A stretch of DNA of 64,000 bases from Microglena sp. YARC (GCA_022414725.1 CM039467.1:12530948-12594947), one strand, 5' to 3'; counted from the first letter of the stretch, positions 1 to 9,529 are shown. Translations and numbers: made by a program. Notes: generated from the letters alone by a model not told the origin.

Positions 1-1
1 T

Positions 2-211
2 ACACACTTGAATTGGGATACCGATAATCACGATTTCGCGGTTGCCACCAGGATCCATGGCTGCCGAAACTCGATGCGGTACCCTCTCCGAACCAATGTC
101 TTCAGAGGCGCCTCAGCGACCGTGCCCAAGAAGATGAAAAGCGTGGACACCACCGCGGAGACAGCGATGTTCCGCGTCGCGGAGTACACGATCAAAAAGA
201 ATACCAAATGA
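2..211 (+). CDS. 3' end of an unidentified gene, cut by the window edge
   Basis: The frame is open from the first bases and ends at TGA 209-211. The only start-like codon is a TTG at position 8, so this is more likely the C-terminal part of a gene that begins outside the window. The last 30 residues are basic and end in Lys-Lys-Asn-Thr-Lys. No family is recognised. An AT-rich gap of about 50 bases follows, then the convergent gene on the minus strand. Confidence 0.3.
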   Translation, partial: THLNWDTDNHDFAVATRIHGCRNSMRYPLRTNVFRGASATVPKKMKSVDTTAETAMFRVAEYTIKKNTK

Positions 212-430
212 ACGAGTGATTATTATTATTTTAAAACTTTAAAACTTTTTTCATTTTATTCATTTTATTCTGTCATCGTCTCTGGGCACGCACCCGATAT
301 TCAGAGTCACAAACGCCTGCAAGGACTGGTTGACAATGGCCCCGGGCCTCACAAACGCATCAAACAATGCCATTGCACGGATCGCTGCAAGCATCTGTTC
401 GTGCAACACGAGCGTGCCCTCGATGCTGTC

Positions 431-1228
431 TTAGAAACCGGGCGCGAGAATGTAAAACGAGTTCGAAAATCCCTGAGCGTTAGGCTCACCTAGACGGACG
501 ACTTCGTGACCCTCCTCGCGGTTGATATAAGCGTTCACCTGCAGGATCGAAGGCGTATTATTCTCACCAGCCGGCACAGACACCGGCACAGACACCGGAA
601 GGCCGTCGAAGTCCGAGAACCGGACAGCGTCCCCCACTACGAACTCGTTCATATCAAAGAAACGATTGCATACGATGCGGATGTACAACCCGTACTGTGT
701 TTTGTATGACAAAGACGTCAGTCGCAAGGCGTCGACGCTGTTGTTGAACAAGGCACCGCTAGGACGTGTTATCGACACAACCAGCGAACGGAGGGATGCA
801 AGAGGGGTGTCGAACGTCTTCCTATCACTTTCACGCACGGGTTTAAGCAAGATGTATCCTCGCCCGTTGGATGCGCGGAATGAGCGGTCGAACACGAGCA
901 CGCAAAAACTCCGACGGATGGCCTCGGAACTCCCATCGTACATGCCGTCGAAGCCATCGAGGTTCACCAGGACATACGGGTACGAAAAGTCGTAGTCGTG
1001 AAGGTACGGACGCGAGGAGGAATTTGCGCGCGTCTCCATGGGAACGACGGCGCTAGACACTGATATCCACGAGATGCCGCGGAAATCCTCACGCCCAAAC
1101 CCGGTCACACACGAACCGAAGCGGAATCTGTGAGGGTGCGCATCGACGTCTCTATCAACACCATGGAGACCAACGCTCCGGTACACATCATTATTCGCAC
1201 GATTGGGGGGGGGAGGCAACGCAAACAC
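431..1228 (-). CDS. Conserved giant-virus virion-type protein, C-terminal part
   Basis: The central block carries YPYVLVNLDGFD, RRSFCVLVFDR and GRGYILLKPV, followed by SLRSLVVSITRPSG. I recognise this pattern from a family conserved across algal giant viruses and presumed structural. The frame has no ATG at its 5' end. It stays open upstream to about 1280, inside a (GGA)n tract where the next gene ends, so the two probably form one gene split by a frameshift. The TAA at 431-433 is followed in frame by 56 more codons, to TGA 260-262, containing LVLHEQMLAAIRAM, a plausible natural C-terminus. The TAA therefore looks premature. Confidence 0.7.
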   Translation of the reverse strand: MFALPPPPNRANNDVYRSVGLHGVDRDVDAHPHRFRFGSCVTGFGREDFRGISWISVSSAVVPMETRANSSSRPYLHDYDFSYPYVLVNLDGFDGMYDGSSEAIRRSFCVLVFDRSFRASNGRGYILLKPVRESDRKTFDTPLASLRSLVVSITRPSGALFNNSVDALRLTSLSYKTQYGLYIRIVCNRFFDMNEFVVGDAVRFSDFDGLPVSVPVSVPAGENNTPSILQVNAYINREEGHEVVRLGEPNAQGFSNSFYILAPGF

Positions 1229-1253
1229 AGCCGCCGGATTGAAAGTATTATGA

Positions 1254-1955
1254 TCAGGAGGAGGAGGAGGATGAGTTTGTCACGCTCATTGATGGTGATG
1301 ATGATGTATAGGTAAGACGGTCCTTTACAAGTTCCTCTGTTCGGCGTTCGAATTCATCGTTTGACATACGAGGGACATCCTCTCCCTCCCAATGATGAAG
1401 ATGATCACCACCACCATGTCTGTTGTCATCGTTCGTGTTTGTCTTGTAAGCGGCGGATGAATCGATAAAGTTGGCCATGACCGTGTCGCGGTCCTCCGCG
1501 CGCAATGTGGAAAGCGTGCTTTGGGGGCGTGGTGGCGCATCTTCCAACCCAGGCAACCCAAGTGGTCGGGACTGCTGCTGAAGAACGGCCATTTCTCGAC
1601 GAATGAAGATCGGGGGAGGGTCGTTGCTTCTCGTATTATCGATGCGTGATGCAGCAGATGAAGGGGGGGGGGAGGTGTCGTCATCCATATTCATCGTTTC
1701 CCGCATGAGATTTAATGCGATGTTGTTCTTACTGTGCAAGGAGAGCGAGTCTCTATCGCTCCGCTTCTCCACCCCCTGCATGAACGTGAAAAGCGTTTGA
1801 CGAATGCGGAGAATATCGTTCGCCCCCTTGAAGGTCATGTTGTAGCGTTGTTTCATGTAGAAGTGAAAGGCCGCCTCGCAGGTCTTGACGTTCTCAAGCG
1901 AAATGAAGGCTGATGATGATGATGATGATGATGTCTTATGAGCTTTGGATCCCAT
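1254..1955 (-). CDS. Probable N-terminal part of the same virion-type protein
   Basis: The ATG at 1955 is preferred over an upstream TTG at 2006. The product starts with a Ser run, then a helical region, then low-complexity Asp/Ser/Pro sequence, and ends with FERRTEELVKDR. That helical motif often sits just before the conserved core in this virion family. The stop at 1254 lies in a trinucleotide (GGA) tract, and shifting frame inside it joins this ORF to the downstream frame (431-1228). Alternatively it is an independent low-complexity protein. Confidence 0.5.
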   Translation of the reverse strand: MGSKAHKTSSSSSSSAFISLENVKTCEAAFHFYMKQRYNMTFKGANDILRIRQTLFTFMQGVEKRSDRDSLSLHSKNNIALNLMRETMNMDDDTSPPPSSAASRIDNTRSNDPPPIFIRREMAVLQQQSRPLGLPGLEDAPPRPQSTLSTLRAEDRDTVMANFIDSSAAYKTNTNDDNRHGGGDHLHHWEGEDVPRMSNDEFERRTEELVKDRLTYTSSSPSMSVTNSSSSSS

Positions 1956-2113
1956 GATGTGTGTATGACAGATACGACACAAACAACTGAATTGTCTGTC
2001 GTCCAATATTATTATTACTTGTGCAATGTTTCTTTAAGAGACAATCCCACGCACAAAAACAAAAATATCAATTTATAGGTAAGAAGCTAAAAAACAAAAC
2101 ACCGAAACAAAAA

Positions 2114-2491
2114 ATGTCCGACGTCGTCAACAACTATAACAACTATAATAACAACAACACCAACACCAACAATGGTGGAGGACTGCTGCGTTCTCAGGGG
2201 TGGGTCGTGATCGTGGCATCGTCCATATTCCACATCGCCGTCATTGTGACGAGCTTGATGCGCAATAACTTCAATGTCATGCTCGCGCTGATGTTGCTTC
2301 TGTCAATCGCGATCACGGCGCTCGTGGTCTACAACATCCAGTGCCTAGAGTCCGGAGGATGCACCGTTTGGAGTTGGATTCGAACCGTATTAGTCGTCTT
2401 CACTATGGTAGGGTCCACGCTGCTCGTAATAATGGCAGGAGGAGACAAAAGTATGATGATGAAGGCGAAAACGAAAATGAAAACGAAATAA
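2114..2491 (+). CDS. Small three-helix membrane protein
   Basis: An Asn-rich, cytosolic-looking N-terminus is followed by three hydrophobic segments: about residues 32-52 (GWVVIVASSIFHIAVIV), 55-80 and 90-110. The tail is Lys-rich. The ATG at 2114 is chosen over a GTG at 2021, which would add an implausible basic leader. Small multi-pass proteins like this are common in the inner membrane of giant-virus particles. That role is inference; no family is recognised. Confidence 0.55.
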   Translation: MSDVVNNYNNYNNNNTNTNNGGGLLRSQGWVVIVASSIFHIAVIVTSLMRNNFNVMLALMLLLSIAITALVVYNIQCLESGGCTVWSWIRTVLVVFTMVGSTLLVIMAGGDKSMMMKAKTKMKTK

Positions 2492-2546
2492 ATAATCCAG
2501 ACTGTGCTGATCTTGGGGTTCTGGGAATCAATAGGGGAAAAAATAC

Positions 2547-2744
2547 TTATCGCCTACCGCCTCCAGGGAAGCCGACCAGGTTGGCGCCGATTCCGAAACC
2601 GGCGCCAGTGCGGACATTAGATCCAACCGCGGGGGCAAAGAGGTCCAACACGGCGAACGTGGCGGCACCGACCAAAGAAATCATCACCAGATCTTTAGGT
2701 GGAAGCTTGGTGTTGGGAATGAAGTAGGCTGCGACGGCAACCAT
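2547..2744 (-). CDS. Small conserved virion membrane protein
   Basis: The product has 65 residues. After a short hydrophobic N-terminus it carries KDLVMISLVGAATFAVLDLF and GAGFGIGANLVGFP, the signature of a small membrane protein found in many algal giant viruses and mimivirus relatives. The ATG is at 2744; its last base overlaps the TGA of the upstream helicase, so the two are tightly packed on the same strand. Virion location is known for the family and inferred here. Confidence 0.7.
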   Translation of the reverse strand: MVAVAAYFIPNTKLPPKDLVMISLVGAATFAVLDLFAPAVGSNVRTGAGFGIGANLVGFPGGGRR

Positions 2745-4207
2745 CAATCCCTCGAAAACGCACGCACACCAATGTCATGCACACGCCATGTCAGGTGCGC
2801 ACTAGCTTGCTTTATCGTCTGGAAGGGAAGGTGCTCCAATAGCGAACACACTCCGCGCTCATTAGGAGAAGGAAGGGCCACCACCACCACCTCCGCATCG
2901 TTTGATTGATCATCACCAGTATCGTCAGGAGCTACTTTTTTAGATGATGCCGAATGCCGTGGTGGAGCTGGTGGCGGCGGGGGACACCCCTGCAACGTTG
3001 CTGTTTCAAGAAGCGCGTTTGCATCCATGTATGGAGCAAGACGAGATCTCATGTTGTGGACCACGACCAGCTCGCGTTTCGCTCGTGTCAGACTGACGTA
3101 TACCGGATTGGGACACTCCACTGCTACAGTAGTCTGGGACGAGGAGGAGACAGCATCTTGTCCTTGTCTTCGTTGAAAGAAGGTCATGTAAGACTCATCT
3201 GTGCCACCCAAGACGACCACTGCTTCCCGCTCTGTACCCTTGCTCCCGTGAAATGTCATGAATGCCAACTTCCCACGCAGCACTTGCTCGTTCAAGGAAC
3301 ATTCATCGAAGACGTCATTCACACTCAGCGGGACGTTGCGCTCTAGAAGTCGCTTCTCGAGCAGACGCAGGGGGGACTTGCCTATTCCTTTCTTTACGCT
3401 CGGAGAAAGAACCATGATCTGGTCGGGGCGGTACCGTGTGAGGAGGTCGAACACGACCGATGTTGGCGAGACGTCGAACATGTTGCAACTCATGAATCGC
3501 GGGCACAACGTCGACGACGGCATGTGGCCTGCCACAAGGATGTCTTCACCCTTGAGGAACACATTGTTCACAAACCGAACCATGGGCGCGGTTAGACGCC
3601 AAGTCGTCTTCAAGGTGTGCTCCCTCCACCCCCGGACTCCCGATATTTCTTGGGGCAGCAGCGAGTCGCATTCGGTGAGGAACCTCGGACTCGCCCCCTT
3701 GTACTCGTATATGGACTGTCTCGGGTCGCCGATGAAAAGGAACTGGGGCGGTCGGTTGCACGAGCGCGCGATCATGACAATGATTTTCCAATAAAGCGGG
3801 TTGATATCTTGGGCTTCATCTACGATGATAAGTCTGAATGACAACGCGCTCCGCAAGCGTCCGTTGTTGGTTTCGATAGCATCCACCATCGTGTCAAGCG
3901 CTCTGTTGGTGTGGCACCCCGCGTCGTAATAGTTGGTGCCGAAGCTGTGGAACGAATGCACTTCAGCAGCGGATTCAAGTCCCATGGCTACAATTTGTTT
4001 GCGCGTCTCCGTTTTCAAGTTTGAGTTGTATGTAAGTAGCAGGGTGCGTGCATCGGGGAAGAGCGCATGCAATCGAGTAACGCAATGTAGAGATAACATC
4101 GTTTTCCCAGATCCGGCAACGCTTTGCAGCTTGACATTCTTATTCTCGAGCACAAGAGAGTTGATGACTTCCGATTGCTCTGGAGAGGGAGGAGGAAGAA
4201 GGAGCAT
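2744..4207 (-). CDS. UvrD/Rep-type superfamily 1 helicase
   Basis: An SF1A DNA helicase of 487 residues. Visible motifs: Walker A AGSGKT (31-36), Walker B VDEAQD (129-134), motif III GDPRQSIY (160-167), motif IV-V MTFHGSKGTE, and motif VI VYVSLTRAKRELVVV. It is expected to act in viral DNA replication or repair. The C-terminus becomes Pro-rich and then resumes with CSLLEHLPFQTIKQA before stopping. Relatives usually continue past such a segment into a further conserved domain, so the C-terminus may be truncated; I recall this about the family and have not tested it. The start ATG at 4207 is clear. Confidence 0.85.
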   Translation of the reverse strand: MLLLPPPSPEQSEVINSLVLENKNVKLQSVAGSGKTMLSLHCVTRLHALFPDARTLLLTYNSNLKTETRKQIVAMGLESAAEVHSFHSFGTNYYDAGCHTNRALDTMVDAIETNNGRLRSALSFRLIIVDEAQDINPLYWKIIVMIARSCNRPPQFLFIGDPRQSIYEYKGASPRFLTECDSLLPQEISGVRGWREHTLKTTWRLTAPMVRFVNNVFLKGEDILVAGHMPSSTLCPRFMSCNMFDVSPTSVVFDLLTRYRPDQIMVLSPSVKKGIGKSPLRLLEKRLLERNVPLSVNDVFDECSLNEQVLRGKLAFMTFHGSKGTEREAVVVLGGTDESYMTFFQRRQGQDAVSSSSQTTVAVECPNPVYVSLTRAKRELVVVHNMRSRLAPYMDANALLETATLQGCPPPPPAPPRHSASSKKVAPDDTGDDQSNDAEVVVVALPSPNERGVCSLLEHLPFQTIKQASAHLTWRVHDIGVRAFSRD

Positions 4208-4339
4208 CGAACAAGACAGTTAGAGAGGCAGACGACAATTCAAAGTAATTATTATTACACTATCTCATTCTTCTCATTCATGTCTATTTATTTAGAAACT
4301 CAAGTTGTTTTATAAAATAGTTGTGTGTTCGTAGTGAAA

Positions 4340-4390
4340 TAAAATGGAGCTTCCCTAGCGTCTTAGAATAAAATGGAGCTTCCTGGCGAC
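4340..4390. repeat. Short direct repeat at a gene end
   Basis: A stretch of about 28 bases containing AATAAAATGGAGCTTCC and ending in CTTAGAA occurs twice in tandem just 3' of the minus-strand gene ending at 4391. The second unit runs into that gene's stop codon. It looks like a slippage duplication. Confidence 0.5.
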
Positions 4391-5009
4391 TTAGAACAGT
4401 TCGTGCAACATGATGAAAACGACACCATGTGCCTCAACACGCACTTGGTTCGGATGTGCTCTCGCTGTTCTACGCACTAGATCAGGTGTCGCCCCAGGAA
4501 ACATTGACATAATTCCCTGCATCGTCATCTTCACATAAGAAACGTTCAGATACATGTGCGCTTGTGAATCCTTCAACATCCGGAACTTCCTCAACAAGGT
4601 TCTCATATCCGTAGTCTTGTGTTCTTGGTGATGTCGGGAAGAAGAGCAGGGGTCTTCAGATGACATATTCGGATGATGATCACCCGATGGCGGAACATGT
4701 TTTGGTTGGTAGTCTGGTACGTACTGCATGTTCATTCGATGGCAGTACTCCAGCATGCGCGGGTTGCCCATTATCGACTGGTGCACATCGGTGTTGTGGT
4801 TGTCGTAATACCATATTACCTTCTCATGCTCGTGGATTCTCAACATTCGTCCGATGCAGAAGAACTTATACGTCGGTGGAGTATCCTGGTCCAGCCCAGG
4901 TGAAGAACTTGGAAATGCTGGGTTGCACTTTTGACTCTCCTCCGTCTCCACCACCACCAGCGTCCTTCTTGACAGGGGGGGAGGCTTGCTTCTTCTTTCG
5001 ACCGCTCAT
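4391..5009 (-). CDS. Unknown protein with an N-terminal PCNA-binding (PIP-box-like) motif, one frame break
   Basis: The best ATG is at 5009. It gives a basic, Gly-rich leader followed by QPSISKFF at residues 29-36, which fits the PIP-box pattern Q-x-x-hydrophobic-x-x-aromatic-aromatic. This frame stops at about 4868. The overlapping frame continues from about 4900 through YKFFCIGRMLRIHEHEKVIW and a His/Asp-rich body to TAA at 4391. A single indel near 4890 would join them. A PIP box would suggest contact with a sliding clamp in replication or repair. The body matches no family I know. Confidence 0.5.
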
Positions 5010-5065
5010 GACGAGGCATGTACTCCTATCCTTATCTTTCTGATGGTTTCATATACATTACATGT

Positions 5066-5794
5066 TTATACTACTCGCATAATCAATGGGGTTTTGGGGG
5101 CGGATTTCAGACACACACCCATTAGAACCACCTGGACGGTGTTGTCCACTGTGCGCTCCACGTCTCTCTTGAGTTCAGCATCTTCTGCGATGCGGTCGAT
5201 ATCTCTGATTGTGATGTATATCTGTCGGATGTTCACGCCGCGACAATGACCACCACACGTGGACGCCGCTGACTCAAATACAATATTCGCGTGCGAATTT
5301 ACACGGAGCGTGAGCCTTTCCACACGACGCGTGTCCAACACGTTATCCTTGCACCACGAGAATAATCCCAATGCGGGTGGTGTTGACTGGCGGGACATTA
5401 TAAATACCACGTTCGCGCCTGGCACCTCCTGTACTCCCAGCACCTCGTCGACATTGACCCGAGCACCACCACCACCGCCGCCACCACTTTTGCTGCAGTC
5501 CGGTCTTGATGATGCCGACGATGATGTCTTCTCTTCCATGGTAAGAACCGCCCCGCTCTCTTTGCTGATAGAGCGATATACGATCGTTGAATATGCCTTT
5601 TGCGAGTACGCGAGGTGTTGCGCGGCCTTGTCGAGATGCATCACGAACCGTTCAAACGGGATGTCCATGTGAAAAGAAAAAACTGGCGACGCATTCGCTG
5701 CCATCCGCCGTGTAAAAAGGCACATGCGAACGTGGTTTGCACCAGATGCAATGGCGTCATCGACGAACGAGGACGAGGAGGAGGAGCGCAACAT
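5066..5794 (-). CDS. Unknown protein with a Gly tract
   Basis: The ATG at 5794 follows 12 codons open from a non-ATG start. The N-terminal half is mixed alpha/beta (FHMDIPFERFVMHLDKAA). A run of seven Gly marks a linker, and the C-terminal half contains VNIRQIYITIRDIDRI. The balanced composition and length suggest a real gene. I do not recognise a family. Confidence 0.5.
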   Translation of the reverse strand: MLRSSSSSSFVDDAIASGANHVRMCLFTRRMAANASPVFSFHMDIPFERFVMHLDKAAQHLAYSQKAYSTIVYRSISKESGAVLTMEEKTSSSASSRPDCSKSGGGGGGGARVNVDEVLGVQEVPGANVVFIMSRQSTPPALGLFSWCKDNVLDTRRVERLTLRVNSHANIVFESAASTCGGHCRGVNIRQIYITIRDIDRIAEDAELKRDVERTVDNTVQVVLMGVCLKSAPKTPLIMRVV

Positions 5795-6160
5795 TTTGAC
5801 GTGTAGCAAATGTAAATGTTTCTCGCTCAACTGCTTTTACACTGTTTGAACAGTCGGTCTTAGTCAGAACCGCATAAAGAATGCGGACCTTATACCTTTA
5901 CCTGATCTACCCATTGGTTGGGTTCAATGACCCTATGTGTAGCTGTACACACCGCGAATGCCGCGCTTCCATCAGACCGCATGGACACCGTACCGCTCAT
6001 AAGGGCGTGTGGTCGTATCCATGTGTGTGACCAGACAACGTTTTACAAACCGCACGCACGCACGGTTGGCGATGTATGTACCATTGTACCATCGTACCAT
6101 CGTACCTCAATGGTGCAATGAAAACTGGTATTAAAGACGAATCAATACCTTTTGTTGCCA

Positions 6161-6193
<33 letters not shown>
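5795..6193. other. Intergenic stretch without a supported gene
   Basis: About 400 bases between divergent genes. A 67-codon frame (5918-6121) is open but shows no family features and is probably chance. Near 6080-6110 the short motif ACCATCGTACC recurs in tandem. The stretch ends in a (CAT)n tract at 6164-6196 that runs into the ATG of the next gene. Confidence 0.4.
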
Positions 6194-6195
<2 letters not shown>

Positions 6196-7137
6196 GCGTT
6201 CTTTATTATTCGAAGGCATCGATAAATGCATCGCGAACACAGTTACCAGATACTGCGAATCCAACCCCCCTCTCATTTTTGGCAAGTACAACAATGAGCC
6301 GTCTTCACACAGAATCATGGCGGTTACCGGTACTTCGGCCCCCCCTCATCCCCCTACCGTCTCGCATCGACCATCTTCGTCTCGCAGAGAGATGGATGCT
6401 GCCCCCCCCCCTACCGTCTCGCATCGACCATCTTCGTCTCGCAGAGAGGTGGATGCTGCCCCCCCCCTACCGTCTCGCGTCGACCATCTTCGTCTCGCAG
6501 AGAGGTGGATGCTGCCCTCCCCCCTACCGTCTCGCGTCGACCATCTTCGTCTCGCAGAGAGGTGGATGCTGCTGGTCCTTCATCTACATCCCCCCCTCAT
6601 GATGATGATCCTCTTCTGTCTTCCATGGAGGTGGATGCTGCTAGTCCTTCTGGATACCATACCAACCATACCAATCGCGAATCGCGAGATTCCTTTGACA
6701 AGTTCTCTGAGATTCAAAGGTGCTTATCGAGGTCCACTCAGTCCAACCGGAGCAATGACCCTTCACCAAGTGGCTCTGCTCCCAGTGGCTCTGCTCCCAG
6801 TGGCCCTTCACCAAGTGGCCCTCCACCAAGTGGCCCTGCTCCCAGTGGCCCTTCACCAAGTGGCCCTTCACCAAGTGGCCCTTCACCAATTGGCCCTACT
6901 CCCAGTGGCCCTGCTCCCAGTGGCACTTCACCAAGTGGCCCTTCACCAAGTGGCCCTTCACCAAGTGGCCCTGCTCCCAGTGGCCCTGCTCCCAGTGGCT
7001 CTGCTCCCAATGGCCCTTCCGATGATGTGCTGCTCAGCAATGAGTTGATTGAAATCTACAAGCGACTAACTTCAGGTAATCTTGGGATTTGGGCTTTAGT
7101 TGGTGACACGATTCTCTACGTACACTCGGTCCAGTGA
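6194..7137 (+). CDS. Ser/Pro/Gly repeat protein with a poly-C frame break
   Basis: The ATG at 6194 opens a frame with a short globular start (RSLLFEGIDKCI), followed by four copies of a roughly 58-base unit encoding RPSSSRREVDAA. The units carry C-runs of different length: ten C at 6402-6411 and nine at 6459-6467. The one-base difference throws translation out of frame, and the downstream part stays open in the next frame to TGA 7135-7137. There, about 17 pentapeptide units of the type PSPSG or APSGP form a collagen-like Pro/Ser/Gly stretch, ahead of a short unique tail. It is probably an extended surface or linker protein; function unknown. Confidence 0.5.
6355..6570 (+). repeat. Four tandem units of about 58 bases with variable C-runs
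   Basis: Each unit contains CATCTTCGTCTCGCAGAGAG and a C-run of 6-10 bases before TACCGTCTCGC. The units are nearly identical apart from C-run length. Gain or loss of one C changes the downstream frame. Confidence 0.75.
6765..7018 (+). repeat. 15-base tandem repeats encoding PSPSG-type units
   Basis: About 17 copies of CCAAGTGGCCCTTCA-like or CCCAGTGGCCCTGCT-like 15-mers, all in the same frame. They encode Pro-Ser-Gly pentapeptides. Confidence 0.8.
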
Positions 7138-7771
7138 ATAATGATACACTTGACTTCATCGTGTATGGCTCGGCCGAATCTTCATCGCTTGAGTTGAGGC
7201 CTCTAGGGCTCATGGGGTGCTCACCCTCCCTCAACATGTGTTGTTTCGATAGGCGTTGGTGCTGAGAATAGAGATTGATGGTCAGTTATGGATTTTGCAA
7301 ATGTCGCTGGTGGGAACTCTCAAGGAAACACCAGTGCAAACCCACAAATAACCCTTTCTTCTCAGGCACTTTCACCAACACATGAAGCGTCACATTTTTA
7401 CTATGATATACAGAGGACATACTTCCTTATACTTTCGGTCACGATAAGGTGTAACATTATTGATTAGACGGACAGGTCGCGACAACAACGGTTTCGGTTT
7501 TCGGCTTTTGGCTGCGTACACAAGGCGTTTCATTTATTATTAAGTGTTCCGTCGAGAGGAGTGTGTTCCCGACCCGATCTCTTCTCATACAGATTCCAAC
7601 CACCAACACATACATCAAGCGTCACATTTTGTTTGTTTGACTTCTCTTCTTACTATACACCCCTTTGTATTTTCATGCGCAGCTCCTCCTCCTTCCAATA
7701 CAATACGAGTCCGAGAAGATCATCATATAGTGGTACCTGCAGCGTCAAACAATGACGTCGTCAGCTCCATC
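7138..7771. other. Long gap with transposon-end relics
   Basis: There is no convincing gene. A repeat pair (CAACACATGAAGCGTCAC at about 7377 and CAACACATACATCAAGCGTC at about 7602) brackets about 220 bases. Inside it is GTGTAACATTATTGA (7449), which recurs next to the IS630 relic at 16619, and a stretch at 7527-7557 (GTTTCATTT...GTGTTCCGTCGAG) that resembles the inverted-repeat end of the Tc1-type element at 38816-39120. It is probably the scar of a miniature element. Confidence 0.45.
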
Positions 7772-8677
7772 ATGCACCTCTACGTGCAACCCCAGCCCAA
7801 GGACGATGCTTGCTTGCATTCCGCTGACAATCACGCTGCACATGTTGTTCATGCGTTCGAACCGTACACGCCACCACCACACCCATACAACAATGAGAAC
7901 GTGTTTGACAAATCTCGGCAATGCAACTACAGCAGCATACCCGACACTTCGAAAAATCCTCACTTCGCTTCATTGTACGAGGAGCAGCACGCATCCGATG
8001 TGAGGGGAGGGGTGCCTCCTCCTCTAGCGCACTCCTCCTCCGCATACGGAGGAGTGTACAACAACAAGAACCACGGCGTGACTCGTCTTCTAGCCGACTT
8101 TGGAGAGAAAAGCAGGAACGGGGAGTGGCCATCGAGCACCAACGTGAGCTGCTACTCGTGCTGCCACAAGTTCGTCGGCGTTCCGTTCGGACTCCCTACA
8201 AAGATGAACATGGATGAGGACCGGAAGTTCCACGTGATAGGCTGCTTCTGCAGCCTCGAGTGCGCGTGCGCATACAATTTTGCAAGCCGCGACAACACGG
8301 ACAAACGTCTTGCCAGGTACACCCTTCTGAACAACATGGCAATGCGCATGGGCTTCACACAAGTGCCAGTGAAGGCTGCGCCAGATCGTCTCGCGCTGGA
8401 CATGTTCGGGGGACACATGACGATCGAAGAGTTCAGGAACACAACTGAGAAGCACGTGATCGTGAACACGACACCGATGCTCTCCACTGTACAGCAGGCA
8501 GAAGAGCTGAACGAGCAGGATATGCATAGCGAGTACCGCTACATTTCGTTAGACAAGAACAGGGTATGCAAGTTCCAGGAGAAGATCAAGTTGAAGCGTA
8601 GCAAGCCTCTCATCGGAGGAAACAACAAGGTCACTACTCTGGACCAATCCATGAAGCTGACATTCAAGAACGTTTAG
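7772..8677 (+). CDS. VLTF2-like late transcription factor (MYM/FCS-type zinc finger)
   Basis: The conserved core begins with VSCYSCCHKFVGVPFGLP and continues with IGCFCSLECACAYNF, the paired-Cys zinc-binding pattern of the giant-virus VLTF2 (poxvirus A1L-like) family. DRLALDMFGGHMTIEEFR follows. The family works with VLTF3 to activate late genes. The N-terminal 110 residues are His/Pro-rich and disordered. The ATG at 7772 is the first in frame; an open extension to a GTG at 7544 runs through repeat-like sequence and is unlikely to be translated. The gene stops at TAG, convergent with the small gene at 8690. Confidence 0.8.
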   Translation: MHLYVQPQPKDDACLHSADNHAAHVVHAFEPYTPPPHPYNNENVFDKSRQCNYSSIPDTSKNPHFASLYEEQHASDVRGGVPPPLAHSSSAYGGVYNNKNHGVTRLLADFGEKSRNGEWPSSTNVSCYSCCHKFVGVPFGLPTKMNMDEDRKFHVIGCFCSLECACAYNFASRDNTDKRLARYTLLNNMAMRMGFTQVPVKAAPDRLALDMFGGHMTIEEFRNTTEKHVIVNTTPMLSTVQQAEELNEQDMHSEYRYISLDKNRVCKFQEKIKLKRSKPLIGGNNKVTTLDQSMKLTFKNV

Positions 8678-8689
8678 AGTAGTCATCTT

Positions 8690-8977
8690 CTACTTACCAA
8701 TAGACTTGACTTCGGTCTTGAACCTCCTTTCAATTCTCTTGCCATTGATCGTAGACACGAAGGGTCTGTCGAGCCTCTCACGTGTAGCCATGTAGCTGAA
8801 TGTCTTGTCTGACCCGAGCTCTCGCACGGTAACTCGGATCCTGTTATTGTTTCCGAAGCGATGGCTTGCGGCCTTCTTGGCAGCGGGGGCAGGGCCACCT
8901 GTTCCCTTGTACCGACCCTCCTCGCGACCATTACCGGTCACTAGAGTGTAGTAGGTGTCCTTCTTTGTAGTTGACAT
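8690..8977 (-). CDS. Small basic chromosomal-type DNA-binding protein (MC1-like)
   Basis: A protein of 95 residues rich in Lys and Arg. The arrangement EEGRYKGTGGPAPAAKKAA, a beta segment RIRVTVRELGSDKTFSYMAT, and a basic end matches small giant-virus proteins related to archaeal MC1 or phycodnavirus counterparts, thought to compact DNA. Family assignment is moderate. The ATG at 8977 is unambiguous. Its 3' end faces VLTF2, and its promoter region is shared with the divergent gene at 9065. Confidence 0.5.
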   Translation of the reverse strand: MSTTKKDTYYTLVTGNGREEGRYKGTGGPAPAAKKAASHRFGNNNRIRVTVRELGSDKTFSYMATRERLDRPFVSTINGKRIERRFKTEVKSIGK

Positions 8978-9064
8978 GAGTTGGGGGGTGCGCGTATGTG
9001 TATAGAGGTATATATTGTTGATATATATAAAAATAATTGTCGCTCGTTTTTTTTAGTTGTAACC

Positions 9065-9529
9065 ATGTATCAGCATGCACCCGAGCCATCCACATCGTCG
9101 TGGGAGTGGGCGTTCAATCGCGCATCTCCAGGCGTAGCAGCAGAGAACAATCTCCACACCGAAACAGTCTGCAGCAGCACTCCTCCTCCTCTTGTTATTC
9201 CGGAGGAATTCATACGACAGGTTCAACATCAACTTCATAGCCAGCAGCAGCAACTCTTCCGTGCCGAATGCACCATCGCTAGCATGCAGTCTTTGCTCGC
9301 GTACCTCACGGAAAGATTCAGGACATTCGAGAAACACATTGCCACGCCGGCTACCAATTACAACACCCAATTACAAGAACATGATGTACAACAACGTGTT
9401 CAGCAACAACAAAAAAGTGGCCCTCCCCCATACAATTCCTCTCCTCCTCAGCCCCACCACCACCAATATGATGAACAAGAATCACCGAACACCGATTCGA
9501 GCAAGTATCGGCTTCGTACGATTTTGTGA
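9065..9529 (+). CDS. Gln-rich coiled-coil protein, unknown
   Basis: The ATG at 9065 follows an AT-rich TATATATAAAAATAATT block at 9021-9037. The middle (IRQVQHQLHSQQQQLFRAEC) should form a coiled coil, and the tail is Gln/His/Pro-rich. It overlaps the 3' end of the convergent S74 gene by about 48 bases. No family recognised. Confidence 0.45.
   Translation: MYQHAPEPSTSSWEWAFNRASPGVAAENNLHTETVCSSTPPPLVIPEEFIRQVQHQLHSQQQQLFRAECTIASMQSLLAYLTERFRTFEKHIATPATNYNTQLQEHDVQQRVQQQQKSGPPPYNSSPPQPHHHQYDEQESPNTDSSKYRLRTIL

Noticed and set aside
5918..6121. 67-codon plus-strand ORF
   Set aside because: No ATG with context, odd composition and no recognisable family; probably chance.
6152..6193. Ile-rich upstream start for the Ser/Pro repeat protein
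   Set aside because: It translates a (CAT)n tract from a non-ATG codon.
6765..7018. CRISPR-like or satellite array
   Set aside because: They are 15-base units with no spacers, encoding Pro-Ser-Gly repeats.
7544..7771. 76-residue N-terminal extension of VLTF2
   Set aside because: It starts at GTG inside a transposon-end-like sequence and shows no family similarity.
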